Counted from the first letter of the stretch, positions 33,382 through 42,218 are shown. The stretch is DNA of 64,000 bases from Metaruminococcus_A sp050943475 (GCA_050943475.1 JBMNPF010000007.1:78554-142553), one strand, 5' to 3'. A program made the numbers and translations. Notes: a model not told the origin generated them from the sequence alone.

Positions 33382-33987
33382 ATGCAGGAGCCTCAGCCTG
33401 GTAGCGGTTTGGCCGCCGAGTCTGATGAGCGCCTTGCCGCCCTCAGCAAACAGGGCAGCGAAGAAGCGATGGCGATTCTTATTGTGCGTTATCTCGGCGT
33501 AGTGCATAAAATTGCTGCCCGTTTCAGTGCAGTTGGCATTGAACATGAGGACTTTGTGCAGGAAGGTTTGGTGGGCTTTTTAAGTGCCGTCAAAACATAC
33601 CGCGATACCCATAATTGCAGTTTCAATACTTATGTTCGTGTATGTGTGCTCAACCGTTTGAAAAAGGCGGTGAGCTTTGCTCGTACCAATAAGTATTTTG
33701 TTTTGTCCAACGCCGTTGATTTGGATCAGGCGGAGGATGTTTTATCCGGTCAGAAAGCGAACCCGGAAAAAATTGTGGAAGATCAGGAGACAATGCGGTG
33801 GTTTTCCAAAGAAATAGGGGAGCTGCTGTCTGCGCGGGAACGGAGTGTTCTTCTCTTTTATTTGGAGGGTTACGAGCCTTCTCAAATTGCAGAAAAGATG
33901 CACATGGCTGTTAAGCCGGTTTACAATGCATTGTCGCGGGTGCGCGTAAAGCTCAAACGCGTGTTGGATGCGAATCAAAACGGGTAA
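33382..33987 (+). CDS. Sigma-70 family sigma factor, SigH (Spo0H)-like
   Basis: This 201-residue sigma factor contains region 2 (about 40-105, with EDFVQEGLVGFLSAVKTYRD and SFNTYVRVCVLNRLKKAV) and region 4 (about 150-198, LSARERSVLLFYLEGYEPSQIAEKMH). The layout and the NPEKIVEDQE linker resemble SigH, which starts early sporulation transcription. An additional paralogue specific to Clostridia is equally possible. No anti-sigma gene is adjacent. A GGAG site precedes the ATG. Confidence 0.82.
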   Translation: MQEPQPGSGLAAESDERLAALSKQGSEEAMAILIVRYLGVVHKIAARFSAVGIEHEDFVQEGLVGFLSAVKTYRDTHNCSFNTYVRVCVLNRLKKAVSFARTNKYFVLSNAVDLDQAEDVLSGQKANPEKIVEDQETMRWFSKEIGELLSARERSVLLFYLEGYEPSQIAEKMHMAVKPVYNALSRVRVKLKRVLDANQNG

Positions 33988-34004
33988 CGCCGTTTTTGAT
34001 ATAT

Positions 34005-34067
34005 GGCCTGTTAGCTCAAATACAGAGCGTTGGCAGCAAAGGTGCCGGTGGAAATCCGGTGCAGGCC
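34005..34067 (+). other. tRNA-like fold in the leader of the zinc-ribbon gene
   Basis: A 7-bp acceptor-like stem (34005-34011 with 34061-34067) encloses a D-arm-like hairpin (GCTC/GAGC), an anticodon-arm-like stem with a 7-base loop lacking U33, and a T-arm-like CCGG-TGGAAAT-CCGG hairpin that shares bases with the previous arm. At 63 bases it is too short for a functional tRNA. It could be a decayed tRNA, a tRNA-mimic regulator or chance. Confidence 0.35.
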
Positions 34068-34096
34068 GAAAAATTTTTCCATTAGGAGAGTTCAAA

Positions 34097-34372
34097 ATGT
34101 ATCAAGACAAAACCCTTACTTGCAAAGACTGTGGCGCGGAATTTATTTTTACTGCTGGTGAGCAGGAGTTCTACGCTGAGAAAGGCTTCGTGAACGAGCC
34201 GCAGAGATGCAAACCCTGCCGTGACGCGCGCAAAAACGCTTCCAGACAGGAGAGAGAAATGTTCACTGCTACCTGTGCTTCTTGTGGTGCAGAGGCTAGA
34301 GTTCCGTTCCAGCCGCGTGAGGACCGCCCGGTTTACTGCAGCGAGTGCTACGCTAAAATGAGACAGGAATAA
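34097..34372 (+). CDS. Zinc-ribbon domain protein
   Basis: This 91-residue protein has two zinc-binding modules. The first (TCKDCGAEFIFTAGEQEFYAEKGF...CKPCRDARK) is the zf-trcl type. The second (TCASCGAEARVPFQPREDRPVYCSECY) is the CxxC...CxxC type often fused to it. The family is widespread in Clostridia with no established role; RNA or ribosome association has been guessed from its size and charge. AGGAGAG precedes the ATG. It lies 109 bases after the sigma factor gene without a terminator between, so it may share that transcript. Confidence 0.85.
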   Translation: MYQDKTLTCKDCGAEFIFTAGEQEFYAEKGFVNEPQRCKPCRDARKNASRQEREMFTATCASCGAEARVPFQPREDRPVYCSECYAKMRQE

Positions 34373-34496
34373 TTAAGGTCCCATTTTTGCTCATTTGCTG
34401 GCCGGTTGTTAAAGCAAGGAGTTTGTTTTGATTGTGTCATACACAGTTCAACAGTAGTTCGAGCATTAATTTTCTGGCAAAATAAATTGAGGCAGG

Positions 34497-34532
34497 CAGA
34501 CGGCCGGGAACTCCCGGCTGTCTGTTTTTTTA
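34497..34532 (+). terminator. Terminator after the zinc-ribbon gene
   Basis: A 12-bp stem (34497-34508 with 34513-34524, one mismatch) is followed by seven T. Confidence 0.88.
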
Positions 34533-34603
34533 CCGCATTTCTGCCCGGCCGTGCCTGTGGTGAAACTTGTCAAAATTCCTGCCCAAAACCGCAAAATACC
34601 CCC

Positions 34604-34632
34604 TTGCATAAATGGTTGAATGCGGATATAAT
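34604..34632 (+). promoter_or_regulatory. Sigma-A promoter of the DUF1858 gene
   Basis: TTGCAT (34604-34609) and TATAAT (34627-34632) are spaced by 17 bases. Confidence 0.75.
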
Positions 34633-34668
34633 ACAGGTAGAATCTAGAGAAAAGCGGAGGAAGTACCA

Positions 34669-34869
34669 ATGGTTGTTACGAAGGATTCCATCATTGGCGA
34701 CGTGCTGGATTTTGACCGTACCACTGCGGAGTTTTTCCTGGACATTGGCATGCACTGCCTCGGTTGCCCGTCTTCGCGCGGCGAAACCATTGAGCAGGCC
34801 TGTATGGTTCACGGGAATAACTGTGACGAACTGGTGCGTAAGCTCAACGAGCACCTGGCCAAAAAATAA
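34669..34869 (+). CDS. DUF1858 redox-disulfide domain protein
   Basis: This 66-residue protein consists of one DUF1858 domain. The pattern is SIIGDVLDFDRTTAEFFLDIGMHCLGCP, with a CxxC pair that could be redox-active or bind metal. The domain is often called hybrid-cluster-protein-associated redox disulfide domain and is small and cytosolic in anaerobes. It has its own promoter, a GGAGG-like site and a terminator. Confidence 0.88.
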   Translation: MVVTKDSIIGDVLDFDRTTAEFFLDIGMHCLGCPSSRGETIEQACMVHGNNCDELVRKLNEHLAKK

Positions 34870-34886
34870 TAACCTGTATCCTGCCG

Positions 34887-34925
34887 AAGGGTGTGCGGAT
34901 TTTTTCGGTTCGCACACCCTTTTAG
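34887..34925 (+). terminator. Terminator after the DUF1858 gene
   Basis: An 11-bp perfect stem (34887-34897 with 34911-34921) is followed by TTTT. Confidence 0.8.
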
Positions 34926-34997
34926 TGCAAATTTTGCGTTGTATCAATCATCCTACTAAACAATTCACAAATTATTTTAGAATGGGCGGAATGTATT

Positions 34998-36287
34998 ATG
35001 AAACACTTTTTCATGAGGATTAGCGCCTTTCTTGAGGTGAGCCTTGGGCTGAACTATTTGAGCTCTGACTTTAAGAAATTTGCTACCATGCACTGTGCCT
35101 ACAACATTTTCCAGGGCTTGGTCAGCGTCTACATAACCACGCTGCTCATGCGTGTTTCCGGCAATGGGGATATTGTCATCTGGTACAATCTGGTGAACTT
35201 CTTTTTCCACGGCTGTTCGCTGACCATTGCGGTGGTTATCATGCGCAAAGGCAGTGTGAACCTGGCGACCCGCTGCGGTATTATGGGGTTTATCATCCTA
35301 TATACGGTTTTGCTGTTTACCATGAGCAGCGCCGACAAGTTTATGCCGCTGTTCGGCCTGTTAACCGGTATGTCAAACGGCTTTTACTGGCTGACCTATG
35401 CCACCTATTTTTCTGCTTTTACAGTGGACAACAAGCGAGATGTTGCGCTGGGCTTTATGGGGTTTGTAAACGGGGTTATCACCTTGATTATGCCTACGCT
35501 CTCCGGCTTTCTGATTGAGCAAATCGGCGGGTTTACCGGTTACACCGTGGTGTTTGGCATTTCGTTCAGCATTGCGGTGGTGACCATCCTGCTTTCGTTC
35601 CGTCTGCCAAAGCAGGTTAATCCACCGGAGGTCAGAAAAACCTATTTCCGGCAGGTGCTCAAGGTTATTGTGCGGGATTCCTGCGTCCGCTGCGGTATGG
35701 TGACCGAGACGTTGCGCGGTGTGCGCGACGGCACCTTTGGCTTTTTGCTGAATCTGCTGCTGTTTGAGGTCATCAGCAGTGAGGCGCTTATGGGGATTAA
35801 CAGCCTGCTGACCTCCATTGCCGCCATTGTTTCCTACTGGGTTGCAGGGCGGATTATCAAGCCGCACAACCGGGTGAAATTTATGTTTGCGGCGACTACG
35901 GTGCTGCTGCTCGCGGCCAGCCTGCCGGCATTCGGCTTGAGCCCGGCTACCATTATGATTTTTGCGGTTGTAAACTCATTTTTCAATACCTTTATCATCA
36001 ACCCTTCCAACAGCATTATGTTTTTGATTGTCCAGAGAAAAGCGGACCCGAAAATGGTGGATGAATATTTTTCGCTCCGGGACATTTTCTTGGTTGCCGG
36101 GCGGATGATTGGCGTCTGCATACTGCTCGCGTTTCCGCGGGTGCAGTACGGTTATGTCATTGCCATTGTTGTGCTCACCCTTTCTCAATTCATCACGAGT
36201 ACTTTGGATAAGCACTGTACCACGCTTTTAAACCGGATGGAAGCATCCCCTGCGCCGGAGCTCCCGGCAGAAGCAACCAACGAATAA
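34998..36287 (+). CDS. MFS-like transporter, first of a tandem pair
   Basis: This 429-residue polytopic membrane protein has about 12 predicted segments and a cytosolic basic loop in the middle (residues 205-230). It has an MFS-type layout, and its substrate is not evident. The motif GVRDGTFGFLLNLLLFE and its counterpart in the next gene are hallmarks of this Firmicute group. The protein is closely similar to the next one along the whole length, beginning with LGLN...TAEFKKFATMHC-type sequence, so the pair arose by tandem duplication. The two genes are 78 bases apart and likely co-transcribed. Confidence 0.78.
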   Translation: MKHFFMRISAFLEVSLGLNYLSSDFKKFATMHCAYNIFQGLVSVYITTLLMRVSGNGDIVIWYNLVNFFFHGCSLTIAVVIMRKGSVNLATRCGIMGFIILYTVLLFTMSSADKFMPLFGLLTGMSNGFYWLTYATYFSAFTVDNKRDVALGFMGFVNGVITLIMPTLSGFLIEQIGGFTGYTVVFGISFSIAVVTILLSFRLPKQVNPPEVRKTYFRQVLKVIVRDSCVRCGMVTETLRGVRDGTFGFLLNLLLFEVISSEALMGINSLLTSIAAIVSYWVAGRIIKPHNRVKFMFAATTVLLLAASLPAFGLSPATIMIFAVVNSFFNTFIINPSNSIMFLIVQRKADPKMVDEYFSLRDIFLVAGRMIGVCILLAFPRVQYGYVIAIVVLTLSQFITSTLDKHCTTLLNRMEASPAPELPAEATNE

Positions 36288-36365
36288 ACGCCTGCCCGCT
36301 TCTGCTGCCCGGTGCTGTCTCAAAGAGTTCTTTCTTATTTTGCTCAAGGATTGGCGGTATGCAAA

Positions 36366-37658
36366 ATGAAGTATTTTATGAAACGGGTAGGCGCCTTTCT
36401 GGAAGACAGCCTCGGCCTCAACCAGATGACGGCGGAATTTAAAAAATTTGCCACCATGCACTGCACCTATAACCTGTTCCAGGGGTTGGTCAGCGTCTAT
36501 ATCACCACGCTGCTTATGCGTGTCTCTGGCGACGGCGATATTGTCAAATGGTATAACATGCTCAATTTTCTGTTCACCGGGATTATGATGATCCTCGCGG
36601 TGTTTGTCATGCGGAAAAAGAATACCAACCTGGTGACCCGTATTGGCATTATGGGGTTTATTGTACTTTATACCACCTTGTTGTTCACCATGAACAGCGC
36701 CGACAAAATGATGCCGGTTTTTGGCATCCTCACCGGCTTTTCCAACGGTTTTTACTGGCTGACCTATTCCACCTATGTTTCTGCCTTTACGCTGGACAGC
36801 AGGCGGGACGTCGCCCTGGCGTTTATCGGCTTTGTCAACGGGATTATCACCCTGACCATGCCGGCCCTTTCCGGGTTTGTCATTGAGCAGATTGGCGGGT
36901 TCCTCGGCTATACGGTGGTGTTTGGACTTTCCTTTGGCATTGCGGTGGTGACGATTCTGCTTTCACTGCGGCTGCCGAAGCATGTTGTCCCGGCGGAGAA
37001 AAAAGAGACCAATACCTATTACCGACGCGCGTTGAAAAAGATTGTATCGGATCCCTGCTGGCGGTGCGGCATGTCTACTGAAATGATCCGCGGTGTCCGT
37101 GAGGGCACCTTCGGCTTTCTGCTCAACATCCTGTTGTTTGAAACGGTTAAGAGTGAAACCCTGATGGGCTTTAACACCCTGCTGACCGGCGTGGGAACCA
37201 TTATCTCCTTTTGGGTGATTGGAAGAATATCGCGGCCGGGCAACCGCATTAAGCTCATGTTTACGGCGACCACCATTTTGCTTGCCGCCGCGTTATTGCT
37301 CGTTTTAGGAATGAGCCCGGAGCTGATCATTGTGTTTGCGTTCCTCAACGCCTTTTTTAACACCTTTATTGTCAATCCGTCCAGCAGCATCTTCTTTTTG
37401 CTGATCCAAAAAAAGGCGGAACCCAACGCCCGTGAGGAGTATTTCTCCATCAAAGAGGTTTTCCTTAACTTTGGACGTATTCTCGGCATTTTTATTTTGC
37501 TGGCCTTCCCCAAAGAACAGATGGGGTATGTCATTGCCATTATTGTGCTGACCCTGACTCAGTTTATTACGGTTGGGCTTGGCCGGCACACTACGAAACT
37601 ACTTGCAAAAGCAGACGAGGAGGCTTTATCCGACCATGCAGAATCCGCTCAGGCTTAG
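36366..37658 (+). CDS. MFS-like transporter, second of a tandem pair
   Basis: This 430-residue paralogue of the preceding protein has the same 12-segment layout. Shared blocks include LFQGLVSVYITTLLMRVSG, YWLTYSTYVSAFTLD, GFVIEQIGGFLGYTVVFG and GVREGTFGFLLNILLFE. The ATG at 36366 gives the same N-terminus as its partner; an ATG at 36378 is possible. The two may form a heterodimer or handle related substrates. The 3' end overlaps trmK by 23 bases, so the transporter pair and trmK-nif3 may form one operon. Confidence 0.78.
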   Translation: MKYFMKRVGAFLEDSLGLNQMTAEFKKFATMHCTYNLFQGLVSVYITTLLMRVSGDGDIVKWYNMLNFLFTGIMMILAVFVMRKKNTNLVTRIGIMGFIVLYTTLLFTMNSADKMMPVFGILTGFSNGFYWLTYSTYVSAFTLDSRRDVALAFIGFVNGIITLTMPALSGFVIEQIGGFLGYTVVFGLSFGIAVVTILLSLRLPKHVVPAEKKETNTYYRRALKKIVSDPCWRCGMSTEMIRGVREGTFGFLLNILLFETVKSETLMGFNTLLTGVGTIISFWVIGRISRPGNRIKLMFTATTILLAAALLLVLGMSPELIIVFAFLNAFFNTFIVNPSSSIFFLLIQKKAEPNAREEYFSIKEVFLNFGRILGIFILLAFPKEQMGYVIAIIVLTLTQFITVGLGRHTTKLLAKADEEALSDHAESAQA

Positions 37659-38361
37659 CCCGCGCCTGCAAACGGCTGCGCTTGCTGTGCGCCCTGGTTC
37701 GGTTGCCGCTGATGTCGGCACCGACCATGGTTATCTCGCCTGCGCCCTTGTTCAGATGGGCAGATGCGGTAAGGTCTACGCGTCGGACGTCAATCCCGGT
37801 CCGCTGGAGCAGGCGGTGAAAACCATCCGCCAATACGGGTTGGAAAATCGGGTCTTTCCTGTTTTGTCCGATGGGGTGAAGGCGCTTCCGCTCGACGAGA
37901 TTTCCGATGTTGTCATCGCCGGAATGGGCGGTGATTTAATCGTTTCGATTTTGCAGGACGCCCGCCTGTACTGCCCGGAAAAGCGCCTGGTGCTGCAGCC
38001 CATGACCAAGCCCGAAGTGCTCCGGCGCGGATTATGCCAGGCGGGCTTTGAGTTGCTTTCAGAGACGGCGGTTGCAGACGGCCGTTTTGTCTATTCTGTT
38101 TTAACGGCTGCGTATACCGGGCGGGCACGGCAGGCAGGGGATTTGTTTGCATATACCGGCCTGCTGCTGGGGCAAACTGGAACAGATGCGGTAAGCTATC
38201 TGCGCCGGGTGGCCGGCCGTTTGGGCAAACAGCGGGACGGCCTGCTTCAGACCAGGCGGCCGGATCCGGTTGAAATTGCGAAGCTGGAAACACTGATCAC
38301 ACAGATTGAAGGAGGAATACCGGATGGCAAAGGTTGCGGAGCTGCTGCGGTGGATGGATGA
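37636..38361 (+). CDS. trmK: tRNA (adenine22-N1)-methyltransferase TrmK
   Basis: This 241-residue class I methyltransferase forms m1A22 in tRNA. The SAM-binding motif I is ADVGTDHGYLA, followed by ASDVNPGPL, a conserved DVVIAGMGGDLIVSIL (the GMGG motif of TrmK) and LVLQPMTKPEVLRRGL. In Firmicutes trmK is followed by the Nif3-like gene, as here, with an overlap of 38 bases. The ATG at 37636 lies within the transporter gene. Confidence 0.93.
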   Translation: MQNPLRLSPRLQTAALAVRPGSVAADVGTDHGYLACALVQMGRCGKVYASDVNPGPLEQAVKTIRQYGLENRVFPVLSDGVKALPLDEISDVVIAGMGGDLIVSILQDARLYCPEKRLVLQPMTKPEVLRRGLCQAGFELLSETAVADGRFVYSVLTAAYTGRARQAGDLFAYTGLLLGQTGTDAVSYLRRVAGRLGKQRDGLLQTRRPDPVEIAKLETLITQIEGGIPDGKGCGAAAVDG

Positions 38362-39076
38362 GACCTATCCGTTCGCTTTGGCGGAGGATTATGACAACTG
38401 CGGCCTGTTGCTCGGCAGCGGGGAACAGCGGGTATCCGCCTGCGCTGTGGCGCTGGATGTGACGGATCAAGTTTTGCAGGAGGCCGCTGAAGCGGGAGCG
38501 CAGCTTATCATCACCCATCATCCGGTTGTGTTTAACCCTCTTCGGAGCGTGCTGGACGGCACCGTTGTTTACGGCTGCCTGCGCCGTGGAATGGCGGTTA
38601 TCTCCAGTCACACCTGCCTCGACAAAGCGCCGGGCGGCGTCAACGATGTGCTCTGCGCCCGTATTGGGCTGCAGGAGGTCTGCATGGTGGACGACGGCCT
38701 GCTCCGCAGAGGTATTTTGCCAAAACCGGCGGAACCCCGCGCGTTCGCGCGGCTGTGCAAAGAACGGCTGGGAAGCAAGGGGGTTCGTGCCGTACTGGGA
38801 AACCGCCCGGTACAAACGGTCATGGTTTGTTCTGGCGCTGGTGGTTCCTTTGTGGAACAGGCGGTTGCGGAGGGCGCGGATGCGCTGCTGACCGGCGAGG
38901 TTAAGCATCATGAAGCGGTTGCCGCCCGGCATGCGGGACTCACCCTTGTGGACGCCGGACATTTCGAGACCGAAACCGTGGTGGTGCCAGAACTGATCCG
39001 GCGGTTATCAGTCGTTTTCCCGGATATTCGCTTTTTTGAACCAGAGGCCAATCAACCGCTGATGGAGTGGCTGTAA
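38324..39076 (+). CDS. Nif3-like dinuclear metal centre protein
   Basis: This 250-residue protein belongs to the Nif3/YbgI (DUF34) family, which forms hexameric toroids with two metals per subunit. Metal ligands are visible in IITHHPVVF, SSHTCLDKAPGGVNDVL and the C-terminal GEVKHHEA and DAGHFETE. It is the short form, lacking the central insertion of Bacillus YqfO. A GTP cyclohydrolase-like or tRNA-related role has been suggested but is not established. The start ATG 38324 follows GGAGG. Confidence 0.9.
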   Translation: MAKVAELLRWMDETYPFALAEDYDNCGLLLGSGEQRVSACAVALDVTDQVLQEAAEAGAQLIITHHPVVFNPLRSVLDGTVVYGCLRRGMAVISSHTCLDKAPGGVNDVLCARIGLQEVCMVDDGLLRRGILPKPAEPRAFARLCKERLGSKGVRAVLGNRPVQTVMVCSGAGGSFVEQAVAEGADALLTGEVKHHEAVAARHAGLTLVDAGHFETETVVVPELIRRLSVVFPDIRFFEPEANQPLMEWL

Positions 39077-39106
39077 TCTGCCGTTTTGCAGCAAAGGGTG
39101 TCGTTG

Positions 39107-39256
39107 TGGTATAATAACCTCTGCGGTGCCCAAAATCAAAGATTTTGACCGCGACGAGAACATTGTTCCATGCAAAACCGTGGCAACGCACGGTTTTATT
39201 GTGGGCGCCTGCGCGCCATTCATGGCAGAATAACCAACCTCTGCAGTGCGTGGCCG
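39107..39256 (-). repeat. Dispersed modular repeat, copy 2 (module A, module B, partial A)
   Basis: Module A (39107-39163) is in inverted orientation relative to 19635-19691 and identical at 53 of 57 positions. Module B (39168-39234) follows. A shortened module A remnant (about 39235-39256) retains ACCTCTGCAGTG and TGGCCGC but lacks the palindromic centre. Module B here forms a perfect AAAACCGTG-loop-CACGGTTTT hairpin. The order differs from copy 1, as if both derive from a tandem A-B array. Confidence 0.75.
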
Positions 39257-39572
39257 CACCGGCTAAACGCGAATGATACGTAGTATAAGTAACTGCGTTG
39301 GATTCCCGCGAAGTGCAAATCCATCGACAGGCTGGCGGGTTATCCTGCGCGGTACGAATCCACCAGCAGCCTGACTTTGGAAAATGCGGCCCGCCGCTTT
39401 TTCGGCTTACTGGCGTGGACGCAGGCACGCTTGGTTCTTGGAACGTAGGGTGTTTATCTGTTTCGCGTTGATTATGCATAGCTTGATTGGTTCAAAGGTT
39501 GTATTTTTCCCGGGGTTTCTCAATGCGAGAAAGTACTGGTATTCGGAATTTTATTGTTTGTAGGTGAAATCA
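39257..39572. other. Intergenic stretch before rqcH, nothing assigned
   Basis: There is no credible reading frame on either strand. A short GCGG-CCCG-CCGC hairpin with five T near 39386-39402 could be a weak terminator. No clear promoter for rqcH is visible. Confidence 0.35.
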
Positions 39573-41327
39573 TTGGCACTGGATGGTGTTTTTTTATCGT
39601 TTATAAAAGCGGAGCTTCAGGAAGCGGTGGGGTCGCGGATTGACAAAATCCATCAACCCTCCCGCGAAGAGGTGGTTTTGACCCTGCGGCACCGCAGCGG
39701 CAGCGCAAAGCTGCTTATCAGTACCGGGGCCGGGAGCCCGCGGCTTCATTTTACCAAGGTCACGCTGGAAAACCCCAAGGCGCCGCCGATGTTCTGCATG
39801 CTGCTGCGCAAGTATTTGGGCTCTGGCAAACTAACTGCGGTGCGGCAGCTCGGTCTGGACCGGGTGCTGTATCTGGATTTTGAAACCATCAATGAATTGG
39901 GCGATCTTGTCACGGTCACCCTTGCGGTGGAAATTATGGGCCGCCACAGCAATTTGATTGTGGTGGGGCAGGACGGCAGGATCATCGACGCGATTAAACG
40001 GGTCGACCCGGAAATGTCCAGTGTGCGGCCGGTTCTCCCGCAAATGCCTTATGTGCTGCCCCCGGTACAGGATAAGCTGAGCTTATTGGAATCCGACAAC
40101 CAGGCGGTACTGGCCGCAGTGGAGGCTTATCCGAAAGATCAGGAGCTTTCCAAAGTGCTGGTGGGGGTCTTGCAGGGGATTTCCCCCATTTTTGCGCGCG
40201 AGGCGGTTTTTTACGCCTGCCGGGGAGCAGAGGTGCTGCGCAGCGAGTTGACCGAAGCGCAGAAGGAACGGCTTTCCTTTTTCCTAAACCGTGTGCGGGA
40301 AGATTTGCGTGCCGGAACGCCGCATATGATTATGGCGCTGGATTTAAACGGAACGCCAAAGGATTTCTGTTTTACCGAAATCCACCAATACGGGGCGGCG
40401 ATGCTGACAAAGCCCTATGAAACGGCAAGCGAACTGCTGGATGATTTTTATTCCCGCCGCGACCAGATTTCCCGGATGAAACAGCGTTCCAACGACCTGC
40501 TCAAGCTCATTGTCAACCGCACCGAGCGCACCCAGCGCAAGCTGGATGCCCAGCGGCAGGAGCTTGCCGAATGCGGCGAGCGGGATACCCTGAAGATCTA
40601 CGGGGATTTGCTCAATTCCAACCTTTACCGGATGGAAAAGGGAATGGAGTTGGTCACGCTGGAAAATTACTATGACCAGAACCGGCCGGTAACCATTCGG
40701 CTTGACCCGGCGCTCAGCCCCTCTCAGAACGCGCAGAGGTACTACAATGAGTACCGCAAGGCGGCGACGGCGGAAAAAATGCTCACCGACCTCATTGCCC
40801 AGGCGGAGCAAGAGCTTGTTTATCTCGATTCGGTTTTTGATGAAGTTACCCGGACTACCGGGGAAAGCGAGCTGCTTGAAATCCGCGAAGAGCTTATTGA
40901 CGGCGGATATCTGCGCAACTACCACCGAAAGAATTTAAAGCAGTTAAAACCCAAGCCGCCGTTGCGGTTTCGTTCGTCGGACGGTTTTACCATCCTCTGC
41001 GGGCGCAACAACAAGCAGAACGACCGCCTTTCCATGAAGGAGGCGCGGAACCATGATATTTGGCTGCATACCCATAACATTCCCGGATCTCACGTTATCA
41101 TTGTGACGAACGGCGAGGCTGTGCCGGATCGAACCGTGGAAGAGGCGGCAGTGATTGCCGCCATCCACAGCAAAGCGGCGGAATCCCGGCAGGTTCCGGT
41201 GGATTATACCGAAATTCGAAACGTGCACAAGCCGAATGGCGCAAAGCCCGGCATGGTGATTTTTGAAAATTATCAGACGGCGTACATTACGCCGGACCAA
41301 GCCCTTGTTGAACGTCTGGCGCAATGA
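39573..41327 (+). CDS. rqcH: Rqc2 homologue RqcH (NFACT family)
   Basis: This ribosome quality control factor binds obstructed 50S subunits and recruits tRNA-Ala to add C-terminal alanine tails marking the nascent chain for ClpXP. The 584 residues contain the NFACT-N domain (about 1-260, with KIHQPSREEVVLTLR and MGRHSNLIVV), a helix-hairpin-helix and coiled-coil middle (about 290-430), and the NFACT-R domain (DGFTILCGRNNKQND, then HDIWLHTHNIPGSHVII). The start is probably TTG at 39573, giving MALDGVFL like other members, with AGGTGA five bases upstream. A GTG at 39564 is the alternative. Confidence 0.93.
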   Translation: MALDGVFLSFIKAELQEAVGSRIDKIHQPSREEVVLTLRHRSGSAKLLISTGAGSPRLHFTKVTLENPKAPPMFCMLLRKYLGSGKLTAVRQLGLDRVLYLDFETINELGDLVTVTLAVEIMGRHSNLIVVGQDGRIIDAIKRVDPEMSSVRPVLPQMPYVLPPVQDKLSLLESDNQAVLAAVEAYPKDQELSKVLVGVLQGISPIFAREAVFYACRGAEVLRSELTEAQKERLSFFLNRVREDLRAGTPHMIMALDLNGTPKDFCFTEIHQYGAAMLTKPYETASELLDDFYSRRDQISRMKQRSNDLLKLIVNRTERTQRKLDAQRQELAECGERDTLKIYGDLLNSNLYRMEKGMELVTLENYYDQNRPVTIRLDPALSPSQNAQRYYNEYRKAATAEKMLTDLIAQAEQELVYLDSVFDEVTRTTGESELLEIREELIDGGYLRNYHRKNLKQLKPKPPLRFRSSDGFTILCGRNNKQNDRLSMKEARNHDIWLHTHNIPGSHVIIVTNGEAVPDRTVEEAAVIAAIHSKAAESRQVPVDYTEIRNVHKPNGAKPGMVIFENYQTAYITPDQALVERLAQ

Positions 41328-41390
41328 GGCGCACTGCAAGGGGATATAATTGGTTGACAGGCGTTAAGCCGCAGGAAGGAGTTTGAAAAG

Positions 41391-42218
41391 ATGGTATCGT
41401 CGCTGGCAATTTCCGGTATGATTGTCTCACTGTGTATTGCGGTGGGGCTTCCGGTGTTCTTGGTGGTTTATTTTAAGCGTTGGAAAGGGGCGTATGTCAG
41501 TACCGCATTTGTCGGCGCGGGGCTGTTTATTGTATTTGCCCTGATGCTGGAGCAGATGCTGCACGCATTTGTCTCTACTTCAATGGCGGAGGCCTTCAAC
41601 ATTCCGGCGTTTCGCATTGTTTATTCCTGCCTTGCCGCCGGTGTATTTGAAGAGACCGGACGCTTTTTCGGGATTTGGCTGCTCAACCGCAAGCAGAAGA
41701 TGCCGACGGTGTACGACGCCATGATGTACGGTTCCGGCCACGGCGGTATTGAGGCCATTCTGCTTGCGGGCATTGCCTGTACGGGAAATCTCATCACGGC
41801 ATCCAACCTCAATGCAAACGGCGCTTCTTATTTTACCGAGGGGCTTTCCGGCGAACAGCTTGACAATGTCAACCAGATGATTGGCACCCTGACTCAGACT
41901 CCGGCGGGGGAATTTTTCCTCGTTGGATTTGAGCGGATTGTCGCCATCCTTCTGCATATTGCGCTTTCGGTTATCATTTGGATGGCGGTTACCGGCCGCC
42001 TCTCAACGGTTTGGTATGCGGCTGCCGTACTGCTGCACGCGGTGAGCAATGCGCCCGCCGGTTTGTATCAGACGGGGATTATCACCAATGTTTTGCTGGC
42101 GGAGGCGCTTACTCTGGTGGCGTCGGTGCTGGTGGCATGCCTGGCGTTTTACCTTTACCGCAGGTTTGGCCAAAATCAGCCGCAGAACAATATGGCGCGC
42201 ACCGTGCGGAAAAGTTGA
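41391..42218 (+). CDS. YhfC family intramembrane metalloprotease-like protein
   Basis: This 275-residue protein has about seven transmembrane segments. It has the motifs VFEETGRFFG and GSGHGGIEAI, whose Glu and His residues match the metal-binding motifs of the YhfC group in the CPBP/abortive-infection superfamily. Proteolysis has not been shown for this group. A GGAAGGAG site precedes the ATG. The gene ends at the promoter of the T-box unit. Confidence 0.82.
   Translation: MVSSLAISGMIVSLCIAVGLPVFLVVYFKRWKGAYVSTAFVGAGLFIVFALMLEQMLHAFVSTSMAEAFNIPAFRIVYSCLAAGVFEETGRFFGIWLLNRKQKMPTVYDAMMYGSGHGGIEAILLAGIACTGNLITASNLNANGASYFTEGLSGEQLDNVNQMIGTLTQTPAGEFFLVGFERIVAILLHIALSVIIWMAVTGRLSTVWYAAAVLLHAVSNAPAGLYQTGIITNVLLAEALTLVASVLVACLAFYLYRRFGQNQPQNNMARTVRKS

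Noticed and set aside
34005..34067. Functional tRNA gene or complete cobalamin riboswitch
   Set aside because: The fold is too short, lacks U33 and shares bases between arms; the cobalamin-like core lacks the remaining conserved blocks. It is kept only as a tRNA-like observation.
39084..39479. Minus-strand frame upstream of rqcH as a transposase remnant
   Set aside because: The translation has no transposase motifs; similarity to the other intergenic region is at DNA level in non-coding modules only.
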